In this document: positions 41,460-52,838 of the stretch, piece after piece | Numbering within the stretch: position 1 is the first letter of the stretch | How the letters are laid out: every line of letters begins with the position of its first letter | Assembly: GCA_020466095.1 (NCBI GenBank) | Contig: CM035807.1 | Coordinates: forward strand, 46,598,935 to 46,662,934 | Direction of reading: 5' to 3' | DNA: 64,000 bases | From: Chlorops oryzae | Lineage: Eukaryota > Arthropoda > Insecta > Diptera > Chloropidae | The notes under the pieces: model-generated | Told to the model about the DNA's origin: nothing | Database searches by the model: none | The model's input: the letters and a program-made list of their open reading frames with translations, nothing else | Position numbers and translations under genes: made by a program

Positions 41460-43276
41460 TAAGGATTTTGGCCCAAGTCTGTTCCTCTTCTCCGTAATAA
41501 CATTTCCTGCTAATTAAAAAGCTCGCTCAGCAACGGCGCTACTAGCAGGCATGGACTGAATTTGCAAGGCCAGTTTCGACAAGTTGGGATAATCTTTTTC
41601 ATGTATTTTCCACCAGTTGATGACATTGAAATCTTCAGTAATTTTCACTATTCTCCAACTGTATCTTTCTACTTCTTCTTGTGGAGTTTCAATAGTGGCC
41701 ATTGTCGATTTTTCCCATAGCTCAGGAAGAAAAAACTGCAAATCTTTTTTATGAAGTGATTGAATATGTGAACTTGCAATACTTTGTTCTGACATGCTTT
41801 GTTCTGTGGAACTAAACTGTGAATCTGATTCTACGGGTATAGATGGAGTGTTTGGAGCAAGTGTGGATGGCTGTTCTTGAAAAGAACAGCTTTTGGTGGA
41901 ATTATTGATCTGAGTAACACAAAAATTTTGAATTTCTACTAAACAGTCTGCTTGTATTTGTGATGCTGGTGGATATAAAAAAAAAGCTGCCTTATGCCAC
42001 AAACTTAGGTTGCTTGTCCATATATCATCAATTTTAGGTAAAATATTTTTTTTTAATGCCGCAATAGCCGGTATGTCTGAAGTACCAGCCTGGCATAGAC
42101 TTTTCATTTTGTTAATGGAAGGCAGAACAAAGCACAAGGATGGGGAACTGAAAAGTTGGAGTTTCTTGAAAATAATTTCGAAGTCTTGGCAAAGTTCCAC
42201 TAATACTTTAAGTGTTGAAATATTTATAAGTAATTATCGCCGACTTTCTCCCTTTTCTGTGAGTACCTCATTGATAATGAACCAGTTTTCAACTATTGAT
42301 TTGAACATAGCATAGTTCGAGTTCCAACAAGTGGGACAAGGGGTTTTTAAAGAAGTCGAAAGTCTATGTTGCAAATTAGCTTTTTTAAAATATTTAACAA
42401 TTTTTTTACAGGAGTCTTCAATTTCTGCCAACTCTACTGTTTCTTCATAGGACTTCTCTAAAATATTTGACAACAAATGACTGCTACAATTTAAACGAAT
42501 ATTGATCTCAAGTGCTTTTACAATATTTTTGCCTCTATCCGTTATAAACTTTAAACTTTCAAAACTTAACACATCAAACTCACTCAATAAGTTCTTTAAC
42601 TTTCTTTGTATATTGTAAGCAGTTGAGCTTTCGAAATCCATAGATTTTATACCTAAAATAATGTCAACTAGCTTCAAATCTTTACGGTAGTCCTAAGTAA
42701 CAGCAATGAAATTTCGCTTTACATAATTGTCCGTCCATATATCAATTGTTGCGGTTGCTCCACCACTGCTGACGACTTCAGATATCTCCCCTTTTATTTT
42801 ATTTTTGCAATCAGCTGCCAATTTTTGGGCCTTACGCGAAACTGTTGTAGCATCTGGAAGCAGGTCGTTAACGTCTATATTTTCACCATATTTTGCCCCA
42901 AGTTTAATTAAAAACTGCGCAAGTTTCGCAAATCCAGTGCCGGTGACAGACGAAAATGGTCGACAATCTTGAATGACCTTTTGTCTTCTGGTGCCACTGT
43001 TTTCAGTGAATCCGCTTCTTTATCAGATTGACAGCATTTATGCCGAACCAGATTAGATGTTTGGTTTGCTGTATATTTAAGTGCTTTACAACACACGCCG
43101 CAATATACTAATCCTGCTAAAGTAGAGCCGTTTTCTTTTTGTATTTCTGACAGCACATTCCATATTGAACTCCTGCCCTTACGTTTCTTTGATAACGTAT
43201 GCACTCCTCTGGCAATTTTATCAATAACTTCAGTTTGAATATCTGACATTTTTCGTAAGTCAACTGAAATGCTCAC
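41460..43276 (-). pseudogene. hAT transposase pseudogene (nearly full length)
   Basis: Minus strand. The N-terminal part (43276-42908) has a BED zinc finger: SSIWNVLSEI, YCGVCCKAL, then NLVRHKCC. Downstream, after a frameshift near 42910, come LPDATTVSRKAQKLAADCK, GGATATIDIWTDNYVKR, a stop, then (42677-42234) TDRGKNIVKAL, CSSHLLSNILEKS and CPTCWNSNYAM. The C-terminal part (42200-41514) ends NWWKIHEKDYPNLSKLALQI and PASSAVAERAF; the next codon is a stop in place of the expected Ser, and the dimerisation block continues (AGNVITEKRN) to about 41460. Order and content match Hermes/hobo-type transposases. At least three inactivating changes. Terminal repeats were not identified. Confidence 0.85.
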
Positions 43277-43279
43277 TGG

Positions 43280-43598
43280 TTAAATAATTTCAAAGAACTA
43301 AAACAAAAGACGTCCTCGTATATTTGTACCTACAACTTATAATCATACTCGTGTGATTGTTGTCACGAGCTCTTTGCTTCTAGGAAAGCAAAAACATTCT
43401 AAATGTTTTTGCTCTTTGTTTTTGAGTTGCAATCAAACTGACCACCGCAAAAAACGGAGTAGTGTCCGAACGAGCTTCGAACATTCACAATCTGAACATT
43501 TTATTGACACTTAAAATGATCGGTTCGAATGCGGTGTGTGCGAGTTTGAGCAACACTTCGTTTGAGTGTCATAATCGATTGTGCATGAAAACTTTCAA
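43280..43598. other. Spacer between two hAT pseudogenes
   Basis: The minus strand may keep the last decayed part of the neighbouring hAT transposase; no conserved motif is visible. 43370-43440 contains AAAACATTCTAAATGTTTT, a perfect small palindrome. Confidence 0.35.
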
Positions 43599-44646
43599 TC
43601 AAGCACAAATGAAGAAAAATGTGATCGTTGCAGCTCTCTGGTCTGGAGTCAAAACTGCTGCCGTAACTGCGAAATCTGACTCTGGATTCAAGGAAAAATA
43701 AATTTCGAATCGCTTTTTCAATTGCTCGTTCAACTTAGCAGCGATCAAACATAAGCTAAACGTTTCTCCCTTTTTCTCCAGTTTCAGAAGATTATTCGAC
43801 AATGTCATTAAAGATGGCAGCAAACAACCAAAGCTCACGTTCTCCTCTCCCTGAAGAAAATCAAGAGCCTTCGCTATTGGCTCCATAAGAGCCACATATG
43901 ACTCTTAATATTGTAAATCGCCTGGTGTGAACTGTGGCAGATAAAGTAAATCACACAGTCCGTTTAGAGTATCCTTATGCGGAAGTAGCCTTTTCACTGC
44001 ATCGTACAGTGAATCTATCTAGTGGCTACAGGCACAATCAAAGGTGATCCTTAAGTTGCCACAATCACCTCTGATGATTTCGGCCATTTCCACTTCTTCC
44101 ACAAGGAGTAGCACTTTTAGAATGTCTAAAAAAGCACAACGTTTTTGAAATATAGAAATATATTTTGATATAACACAAATACCATTGTATGCCGAATGAA
44201 AAGAACCTGATAATTTTTCAAAATTTTAACGAAATCCGTTGAAGCAAGCAAATGGAGGGTGTGACTTGAAACCCTTTGATGCTTCTGAACAAAAACCTCG
44301 TTTGTGAAAATAGGCGCATCATCATCATCACCACTGTCGCAATTTTCGAGGGCAGGACTATCCATCAATCCGAGTTCTCTGAACGCTTTAACGAAGTTAG
44401 ACCCATTATCTGTTACAGTCACGATAATATTCGAATAGTTGAGTCCAAAAGAACTGTTTATATCCATGAGAATCGCCGAGGTATTTTCCGAGGTATTCGA
44501 TCCATGCATCCTTCTGCATGCTAATGCGACTGATTTCTGTTTCAGGCTATCGGTTATCCAATGACATGTATATCCCAGGAAATTTCGATGGTTTCCTGAC
44601 CAAATATCAGCAGTTGTGCAGCAATATTTCGCCGCCGAAATGTACT

Positions 44647-45165
44647 TGTTGTGAGGCAATTGCAAGCAATGAGAAGAACAAGAAAGAAAGCAGATCATAA
44701 ACACCAAATTTATGTCACACGCGCATCGATTGAGCAATATCAATAAATCGAAGTAAGCAAAGCAGAGCTTAAGTAATCGAAGCGAAAACGCAAGCTGGCG
44801 TTTTGACACATATTGCATTGGCACGCTGGCCAAAGCGCAGCACAGGTGACCAAATACCCAAATATGCTGAGTTGGATATGTGTCACAGCGCGGCACAGGT
44901 GACCCAATAAATATGCAAATATGCTGAGTTGGATATGTGTCACCAGAAGCACAGCAGAAAATTAGTGACTTACGACACTGTTATGGTAGCAGCGATCAGT
45001 GAGGGCATAGGCAGCGTTTTCACTATAAAAGATGTTGATCAACCAATGTTCTGGGAGTCTACGGGAGTCTACGGTAGTCTACAGTCTGGAATCGTCAGTC
45101 ATCGTTAAACTAAATTAAGTTAAATTAATGTATAATTAAATAAGGAGTCAATAAAGACTTAAAAA
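44647..45165 (+). mobile_element. Solo LTR (copy B, ~519 bp) inside the hAT pseudogene
   Basis: Starts TGTTGTGAGGCAATTGC and ends near GTCAATAAAGACTTAAAAA. It contains a TATA box (CACTATAAAAG, about 45020), a likely start region (GTTGATCAACC) and an AATAAAG signal near the end. It matches LTR copy A at 17695-18127, in the opposite orientation. A pair of ~55-bp direct repeats (GTGACCAAATACCC / GTGACCCAATAAAT with GTTGGATATGTGTCAC) lies at about 44845-44945. No internal retroviral sequence flanks it. An open frame runs from the LTR into the hAT sequence on the minus strand, a chance chimera. Confidence 0.78.
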
Positions 45166-45279
45166 GGCATTCAACGCGTTTTCTTGGAAAGGACCAGGAT
45201 CAGAAGGGAAAATCTTAACATACTGCTTGATTTGAGAAACCATTATCTCGAAATGGGTCATCAATTTTTTTGCAGCTGT
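45166..45279. repeat. Short block shared with 15930-15975
   Basis: Contains the 45-bp match ATTCAACGCGTTTTCTTGGA..AAGGACCAGGATCAGAAG (complement of the 15.9-kb block). Next to the LTR end. On the minus strand it continues the hAT frame region (KKLMTHFEIMVSQIK). Confidence 0.45.
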
Positions 45280-45576
45280 TTAACGGCTCATAACTTTTAT
45301 GTCAGTACCATCAAACAAGTCCATGAACGAATTTTTATCAACAATAGAAACTGGTAAAGTTAGGTCAACAATAGCGTGCAGAAGTTTTTCATTAAACTGT
45401 TGCTGGGAAACAGAGCTATGAGCACAGACTCGTTTTATACGTTGGTATTTTTCATACGCTGAATGGTGCTTTTTTAAATGGGTTACGAAATTCGAAACCA
45501 CGTCCCCAGAGCCTTTAATGACTCGATTGCATGTAACACATTTTGCAGTTGTCATTGTCTTATCCAAATCAGCAAT

Positions 45577-45633
45577 CTGCACCACCAATATTAACTTAAA
45601 ATATTTTAACGATTCGAAAATATTTTAACTAAC
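45577..45633 (-). other. Intron (57 nt) in hAT transposase
   Basis: Donor AAG|GTTAGT and acceptor GGTGCAG|ATT on the minus strand; removing it joins TDVQK to IADLDK in one frame. Confidence 0.75.
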
Positions 45634-45843
45634 CTTTTGAACGTCAGTATATAAACCTACGTTAAATATAATTTTAGAGGGAGAAGATTCAGCATTTCCT
45701 TCAACTCTCGCTTGTTTTCTCACACCATCAGGCTGTTGTTCCGATAATCTTTTTCTGTGCCTATTTTCGGGAACATAAACTGGATCTAAAATTTCATCAT
45801 CGGCAGAGAAATCTTCAAATACATCTTGCGAGAAGTCGGCCAT

Positions 45844-46198
45844 ATTATATATTAATAACCCAGCGGGAAAAGGACGTGTTCCTGGTTGTGTAGGAACTCA
45901 AAGGATTTAAGGTATCCTTTTAATAAATACAGTTTTGTATTTCAATGGTATTTATTTCCTTCTTTCTAGAGAACTGACATAATTTTATAATTTGAAATGT
46001 TTGCTGGGAAACGTTTTCTAATAACGCAATGACCACGAAATATATGAAATTTTTGTCGTATGTAGGATTTTATATAACATACGACAACAGTACTACTGAA
46101 GGGCTTAGATAGGGCAACAAACGACAATATGCACACTCTATATCTCGGAAATTAGACCTCCTATAAAAAAAATTTTGACAGGAATCGAAAGAGCTCAT
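45844..46198. other. Non-coding; a CCCAGCGGGAAAAGG end at 45861
   Basis: The word CCCAGCGGGAAAAGG resembles the end of the MITE at 30250. A matching inverse end was not found nearby. No gene recognised. Confidence 0.35.
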
Positions 46199-47038
46199 TA
46201 TACACGACACACTCTGTGTCGAGGGTATATTGCATTTTTGTCGTTGTGTGTAACACCCAGAACCAGTCGAGCTAGACCAAACAAAATATATACAGAAATG
46301 ATCAGCGTCACCAGGAGATTTGATTGACATGTCCGTCCGTCTGCCTATATACAGTTATCTTATCGAAGGAGTTTAGCTATCTTGACAAAATTTGGTATGG
46401 GTGCTCACGGGGACATTAGTAAGATTAACTTTGAGAATGGACCCGATTTGACAATTTTTAGGGGTTCCTCCAGTACTAGGATCTATTACGAAAATCACAA
46501 AACCTGCTCTAAAACCAGAGTTTTTCAAGATATTTTGATGAAATTTGGTATTTGATTATATTTAAAGGCAAGTAATATGATTCAAAAAAATTTTAAAAGA
46601 GTGCGTGGCAGAAGGGCGTTTTTCGAATATTGGCTCCTACACCCGAAATTCACATGGGACCTTAACCAAAATTGGCACTTGTGATTCCTTTGTAGCCATA
46701 AACATCCTCTCCAAAATTTTTTTTGGTAGGTCCATTATTAAGCGTACCTCCAGTACTAGGGTCTGTCATAAAAATTTCAAAAATGCCCCAAAATCGGACT
46801 TTTTCGAAATATTTCAATGAAACTTAGAATTTGAGTTTATATCTTAGCCCCGAATTAGAATTCCAAAAAGTTGGAAAAGTGGGCGTGGCAAAGGGGAAGA
46901 TTTCATAAATAAATTTAACAAAAGTCGGGGCCCCTTATGGCCTTAAATAACCCTTGATATGAAAACCTTTTTGAACATGTGTGGCTGTGTCGGGTATTCT
47001 ATTGTCAGGCTCACCTGACTATAACACCCTTACTTGTT
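46199..47038 (+). mobile_element. mini-me-like element, family 2, copy 1
   Basis: Starts near TTATACACGACACACTCTG, contains GAACCAGTCGAGCTAGACC, a short (TA)n, AATGATCAGCGTCACCAGG, GACATGTCCGTCCGTCTG, and repeated CTCCAGTACTAGG words, and ends CACCCTTACTTGTTTT. The second copy at 51739-52541 is inverted. Ends (TTATACCC-like and CTTACTTGTT) are shared with family 1. Confidence 0.78.
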
Positions 47039-47104
47039 TTGTTTAATAAAACTGCATCAAAACCTTAAAATGGCAGAAATATATTTATATACATATATAT
47101 ACAT

Positions 47105-47275
47105 ATAAATATACACAGTAAAAGCTCTCCTTGCGGATAGCTCCTTTAAGCGGACATTTCCAATAAGCGGAAAAATTTCCAATATACAAGTCTTTTTCGA
47201 AGGATTTCATACAAAACACGCTCCAAAAAGCGGACGCTCTGATAAGCGTCCGCGGACACTTGATTTGGACATTTT
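47105..47275 (+). repeat. Possible pogo/Tigger-type fragment
   Basis: CAGTAAAAGCTCTCCTTGCGG followed by several AAGCGGACA words resembles the ends of pogo-like elements (CAGTA..CCTC..AAGCGGA). No second end with a TA duplication was found. Confidence 0.35.
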
Positions 47276-47388
47276 TGAAATATTTATAAACAGGTTATAA
47301 AAACATTTATCTTGAAACAAAGGCACAGTGAAACAGAAATATTTAAGTACAGAACTTTAAGACGAGATAAAGATTTTTTTTTTTTTAG

Positions 47389-47710
47389 AACGAAGTTCTT
47401 TACGAAACGATAGCGACAGGGGACCTAGTCGAGAAAAAGTGAAAAACCGCTATAAAATCCGTGTTACCTAAATTGAAGTTCGCAAAAAAGGGTATAATAA
47501 CCCTTGCAAAAAAGAAAGACAAATATACATTATTTACGTAAAATTACTTCCTGATGCGGCCGAGATATTATACTTCTTTAGGTCACACTTATTTCCGACG
47601 ATATCCCGAAAAAACAATTAATTATTAAATTCAGAATCTACACAGACACATACAAGCATACATGCATTCAAACAAAACAAAACAATATGTGGTGCTGCCA
47701 GACTGAAAGT
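47389..47710. repeat. Repeat R2, copy 1 (~320 bp, partial)
   Basis: Begins GAACGAAGTTCTTTACGAAA and includes GCGACAGGGGACCTAGTCGA, TGATGCGGCCGAGATATTAT and GTGGTGCTGCCAGACTGAA. About 90% similar by eye to 48090-48410 and 52839-53155, then diverges. Confidence 0.75.
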
Positions 47711-48089
47711 TTGCGATGGAAAACCCTTTACACGTATGGCTTTTCAGTTATCGAACAGCTGAACAAAAAACTTCGATTGTGCATTTTTTATGTTCAAAAA
47801 CACAAAATGCGCTATTTACACGTTAAGGAATTAAAAAAATGTTTTCTTATGTCCGTTTTGTATACATTTTTCGATTAATAAAAACAGTTATGATATTTCG
47901 AAACTGTTTTCAAAAAAATCTTGATACCTCGCAGCATAACATAATATAACATAACTCTCATGTTTCTCCCCATTAAGCAAAACGATATGAATAACAATAT
48001 GCTAATGTAAATACTGAATAATGGTGTAGGCAAATCGTATTACTTCACTGTGCGACGAATTTTAAACAAATTGTATAGAATATTATTAG

Positions 48090-48916
48090 AACGAAGTTCT
48101 TTATGAAACGATAGCGACAGGAGACCTAGTCGAGAAAAAGTTAAAACCGCTATAAAATCCGTGTTACCTAAATTGAAGTTCGCAAAAAAGGGTACAATAA
48201 CCTTTGCAGCAGAGAGAAAGAAATATACATATATTTACGTAAAATGACTTCCTGATGCGGCCGAGATATTTATACTTTTTTAGATGACACTTAGTTCCGA
48301 AGATATCCCGAAAAAACAATTAATTATTAAATTCAGAAACTACACAGACACATACATCCATAAATGCATTCAAACAAAACAAAACAATATGTGGTGCTGC
48401 CAGACTGAACGTTTTCAGAATAACTCCGATTAGTAGGTTTTTGCAAATATATAAGGGCATTATAGGTAGCTTATATTTTTTTTGCATTATCAAAGTATAC
48501 GTCAATTCGTACATAATTAAAAACACATTTAAAATCATCGTCTGTACTTCGGGGGCTGCGGATGTAATATCGGTGTGAAAAATATCGATACTTTAAAAAC
48601 ATCTTTATGTATGATAATTCGCATTTTCAAGACTATCTCATTTGTGATGGAAAACCATTTACACGTATGCTTTTTTAGTTCCAGTATATTCTGCTTATCT
48701 AACTTAGAACTTTGAGGGCTCAACGCTGTTAAAGTAAATTGAAAGGAAGTAACGAGCTCACTACTTTGAAGAAAGGAAATCAGAGTTGAAATTTCGATGA
48801 CAGGTCGACAGAAATATAGGAAATGTGTGACTTAAATGCAACCCTGTGAGTCCGATTACTTGTAATAAGCGTATGCGTTCAAGTAGCGAAAGTAAGTCAA
48901 AGTACTTATTTGTTTT
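48090..48916. repeat. Repeat R2, copy 2 (source of the 52.8-kb copy)
   Basis: Continues past the part shared with copy 1 to about 48916 and then enters a mini-me element. 48097-49156 (including the first 240 bp of the mini-me) is almost identical to 52839-53891. Small open frames on the minus strand (MYELTYTLIMQKKYK; MSPQSSKLDKQNILELKKH) resemble no known protein. Confidence 0.8.
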
Positions 48917-49668
48917 TTATACCCAGCGTAAGCAGGGTATATTAGGGTATCTTGTAACATCCAGAATAACGCTCCGCAGATATAGACATATTATTAATAT
49001 ATATTCTTGATCAGGATCAAAATTGAATCGATTTAGACATGTCCGTCTCTCCGTCCGTCCGTGTCCGGATCTCCTCCGAAACGGCTGGACCAATCAAGTC
49101 GAAATGTGGCACACCGGTATATCGGGGTCCGAGTATGATCCTAACTAAAAATGGAGGACATCCGCTCACTGCCACGCCCACAAATGGATTTAATGTGTTT
49201 TCAGTAAAATGCTTGTAACTTGCGAACCACTCAACACATTTCATTGATATTTGGTGTACTGGTAAACTACAAAAAGGGACATATCCTGGGAAAAAAATGG
49301 ACGCCGTCCTCCTCGAGGCACGCCCACAAATAAGGGTTTGTCGTAACTTATGAAGTAAAAGGCGTAGTAGAAACTTCAAATTCGCAACATAGGTTGACCA
49401 AAGCGAATGAAAGGTGTAGGAAAAATTGTATGTGCCCCGCCCACTGCCACGCCCACAAATGAAGATTTATCGTAACTTCCGAAGTAAAAGGCGTAGAAGC
49501 TTCAAATGCGCAACATAGGTTCACCAAGGCGAATGCAAGGTGTAAGGAAATAATTAATGTGGCCCTCCCACTGCCACGCCCACAAATAGAGAAGCAAAAC
49601 ATAGTGCGCTCATAATGTCGGGACGCTGGGTATTTCAAAGTCGGGCTTGACCGATTTTCTTACTTGTT
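48917..49668 (+). mobile_element. mini-me family 1, copy with few tandem units (752 bp)
   Basis: TTATACCCAGCGTAAGC start, (TA)n, TTCTTGATCAGGATC, GACATGTCCGTC, GGATCTCCTCCGAAACGGCT, then about three ACTGCCACGCCCACAAAT units, and the end TTTCTTACTTGTTTG. Same layout as 33256-34350 with fewer units and a much shorter GTCY tract. Confidence 0.85.
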
Positions 49669-50342
49669 TGTTAATAAAATTAATATTTGGACGGCGTTCT
49701 TTTAAGAATTCAAGTGTTGTTAAAGACATTCTGATACGTTACTCAAAAAATACAGCAAAAAATTTCGGGTAGGTGCGTTTTTCACGTAAGTGCATAAAAT
49801 TGTCTGGAAAATAATTGAATGCAGCTAAGCAGAATATACTGTATCGCATTTTCGCTTGTGAAAAAACAGTTGAAAACAACAAACAGCCGTCTTGTATAAA
49901 TATATTTTTCGATTAATAAAAACAAATGAGTTTTGCGAAAAACCTTGCTGCGAATTATATTTACTAACATTTATAAATACCATAATGAACTTCGTTCTTA
50001 TCTGGTGTCCTATGACACAACTCAACTTGTTTTTTTTGAGTAAAAGAATTTTACGATGTTTTTTTATTTTTTTCCCAACAAGCCAGATGATATCATATAA
50101 CATATCATTATGATAGCATATTGTCGAAAATTTATATCATATATTACTATAATTTGTGATTTATATATGATTTGCATTTCGTTCTACATTCCACCCCCAT
50201 ATATGATACCATATAGGTATAATATTGGAATGATATTACATATGATACTCATGTATGACACTCAAATATGATATGACATGTGGCAACTATATACGATATT
50301 CACATATAATGTTAAATATGAATGTCATGTATGACTGTCATA
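49669..50342. other. Non-coding; ATATGATA-rich block from 50085
   Basis: 49669-50085 shows no recognised gene. 50085-50340 and 50628-50710 are built of ATATGATATCAT/TATGACA words, a degenerate simple repeat into which a MITE has inserted. Confidence 0.45.
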
Positions 50343-50627
50343 CAGGGTGTCCCGGGAAAAAGTGAACAAAATGAAACCCTCGATAGGTCGATGCAATACG
50401 AGTAGTTTTTGCTTCTACAGCAACTGCCTAGGAGGTACCGTTTAAGAGCTGTAGCGCTTCAAAAAATGTCTGTTTTTGTATGGAATTTTGAGTATAATTT
50501 CATTTAAAAAAAATTTTTTCGTTCAAAATGAAGTTATATTCCAAATTCCATGTAGAAGCAAAAACTACTCGTATTGCATCGACCTATCGAGGGTTTCATT
50601 TTGTACACTTTTTCCCGGGACACCCTG
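50343..50627. mobile_element. Tc1/mariner-type MITE (285 bp), TA duplication
   Basis: The ends are CAGGGTGTCCCGGGAAAAAG and its inverse; the inverted arms extend about 80 bp (GATGCAATACGAGTAGTTTT on the left). TA at 50341-50342 and 50628-50629. CAGGGTGTCCC ends with TA duplication are common in insect Tc1/mariner-derived MITEs. No coding capacity. Confidence 0.85.
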
Positions 50628-50710
50628 TATATGATAATGATATGATATTAAATATGAATGTCATATATGCCATTGATATGAAATTGTATATGATTGTAAT
50701 ATTATATACA

Positions 50711-50940
50711 GGGACCGTTAATAACAGATATCAAAAATTTTTAAACAAAAAAAATATGCCGCAGAATAGTTGTGGATATGTAATTCTATACAAAATATTT
50801 ATTTTTTTTTCAGATGTCCTGTACGAATACCTTGTGATTTTGAAGATTACCGAAAAAGTTCAAACTCAAGAGTTATTTACCAACTTAAATAATAAAAGTT
50901 GCAGTGCAACTCTTAAAATATAACTTTTATATTTCAGTTC
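50711..50940. other. Flank of the second foldback element
   Basis: The words AAAAGTTGCAGTGCAACTCTT and AACTTTTATATTTCAG resemble sequence on the far side (54125-54230), so the foldback may sit inside an older repeat. No gene recognised. Confidence 0.4.
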
Positions 50941-51535
50941 ATAACACTAGTTTACAAAAAATAAAAAATTTTGCGACCTGGGCGATCTGATGGTCATTTC
51001 TAAAGTAAAATTTTGCGCCGAATCTGAATATATCATCAAAAAAATTGTAAGTAGAATAGTTTTTGAGAAATAGGCTATTTTCCGGTTTTTGAGTTTTGAA
51101 AAAAAGTATGGTTAGTAAATTGCAATTATCTCCGAATATATTTAACCGATTATAAATTTTAAGCTACGAATTTAAAGGCAGTTAAATTGTCTACCAACAG
51201 TGCCCAGAACATTTTTAATCCAAATATACACGTAGAAGCTATTGATGAAAATTTCCAGAAATTTGTTTAATTTTTAACAATATTTCAATAAAAATATCAC
51301 TTTCAGTCTAATTTACACCATGAAAAAAATTTTTAAAAATTTTCTTCGTTCTTTGGCTTCGAAGAACGATCTTTTAGGAAGAGAGGAAGCTTATTTTGAT
51401 CAAATGCGCATTAAAAATGTGAAAGTAATTAAGCAAAAATACACAAAAATTCATTTTGTTTAAATTCCATTTTATTAGAAATGGCTCAAGTCCCCTTATA
51501 TATATTGATCACATTTAATCGAAACAGGAGTAAAC

Positions 51536-51748
51536 ATGTCTTTGAAAATTCATTTCCTGCACTCCCATTTGGACTTCTTTCTGGAAAATCTTGGTGATGA
51601 AAGCGATGAACACGGCGAACGCTTCCACCAGCAAATAAAAGCCGTAGAACGCCGCTTTCAAGGTTTTTGGGATGAGGCAATAATGGGAGAGTACTGCTGG
51701 TTTCTTATCCGGGAAACAGGTTCCCTCCATAGTAGAAAAAACAAGTAA
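51536..51748 (+). pseudogene. Captured C-terminal gene fragment with HLDFF / SDEHGERFHQ motif
   Basis: About 65 residues starting MSLKIHFLHSHLDFFLENLG, then SDEHGERFHQQIKAVERRFQ and MGEYCWFLIRET. Proteins with H-LDFFP.N.G..SDEHGERFHQD followed by YCW are frequent among uncharacterised, often transposon-linked arthropod proteins; function is unknown (recognised from the pattern, not searched). It has no upstream coding sequence and lies between the foldback arms, so it appears to be a captured 3' exon. The downstream mini-me starts within its last codons. Confidence 0.55.
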
Positions 51749-52541
51749 GGGGTTTAATTCAAGAGGTTTTTAAGGCCATTAGGGAGCCCCATATACCAAC
51801 TTTTGTTAAATTTCTTTATTAAAACCGCCGTTTTTCCACGCCCACTTTTTTTTCAATTCTAATCGGAGGCTAAAATATACACTCGAATTCTAAGCTTCAT
51901 TGAAATATTTCGAAAAAGTCCGATTTTGAGGCAGTTTTGGAATTTTTGTGACAGACCCTAGTACTGGAGGTACCCTTAATAAGGGACCGACAAAGGAAAT
52001 TTTTTTGGAGGATGTTTATGGCTACAAAGGAAGCATAAGTGCAAAATTTCGTTCAAGTCCCACTTGAATTTCGGGTGTAGGGGACAGTTTTCGAAAAACG
52101 CGATTCTGCTAGGGCCACTTTAAAAATTTTTGGTATTCGTATTACTTGCCTTGAAACATGTTCAAATATCGAATTTCATCGAAACATCTTGAAAAACTTC
52201 GATTTTAGAGCAGTTTATGATTTTCGTAACAGACCCTAGTACTGGAGGTACCCCTAAAAATTGTCCGATCGGGTCCATTCTCGAACTTGTTTTAATCATG
52301 TCGCCGTGAGTACGCATGCCAAACTAAGATAGCGCAACTCCTTCGATAAGATAACTGTATACAGACAGACAGACGTACAGACAGACAGACAGACAGACAG
52401 ACGGACATATCTAAATCGAATCTCCTGGTGACGTTAATCATTTCTATATATATTTTGTATGGTCTATCTCGACTGGTTCTGGGTGTTACACACAACCACA
52501 CATACGCAATATACCCTCGACACAGAGTGTGTTGGGTATAA
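51739..52541 (-). mobile_element. mini-me-like element, family 2, copy 2 (inverted)
   Basis: Begins ACAAGTAAGGGGTTTAATTC and ends GTGTTGGGTATAAAAA, the complement of copy 1 at 46199-47038. Contains CTAGTACTGGAGGTACC twice, a (GACA)n tract at 52362-52400 and TCTCGACTGGTTCTGGGTG. Lies between the arms of the foldback element. Confidence 0.8.
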
Positions 52542-52838
52542 AAAGGGGACTTAAGCCATTTCTAATAAAATGGAATTTAAACAAAATGAATTTTTGTGTA
52601 TTTTTAATTAATTACTTATAACTTTCACATTTTTTATGTGAATTTGATCAAAATAAGCTTCCTCTCTTCCTAAAAAATCGTTCTTCGAAGCCAAAGAAAG
52701 AAGAAAATTTTTTAAAAATTAAACGAATTTCTGGAAAATTTCATCAATAGCTTCTACGTGTATATTTGGATTAAAAAATGTTCTGGGCATTGTTGGTAGA
52801 CAATTTAACTGCCTTTAAATTCGTAGCTTAAAATTTTT

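Larger units (their letters stand above)
43599..45843 (-). pseudogene. hAT transposase pseudogene with an intron, split by a solo LTR
   Basis: Minus strand. Exon 1 (45843-45634) starts MADFSQDVFEDFSADDEILD and is acidic then basic (RHRKR). A 57-nt intron (45633-45577, GTTAGT..GTGCAG) keeps phase 0. Exon 2 has a BED finger (CVTCNRVIKGSGD, then FVTHLKKHH) and LLHAIVDLTLPVSIVDKNSF to 45280. The solo LTR (44647-45165) then interrupts. Beyond it: TTADIWSGNHRNFLGYTCHW, VALACRRMHGS, VTVTDNGSNFVKAF, SSHTLHLLAS (to 44126) and MEPIAKALDFLQGEEN (43895-43599). The C-terminal dimerisation block is absent. Several stops are present. Not the same family as the adjacent hAT. Confidence 0.85.

Noticed and set aside
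44126..44896. A 256-residue protein that seemed to have a membrane-like N-terminus fused to hAT
   Set aside because: The first ~85 codons are solo-LTR sequence read by chance into the hAT remnant.
50528..50923. 131-residue ORF
   Set aside because: Starts inside the TIR of a MITE and runs through TATGATA simple repeats; not a protein-like composition.
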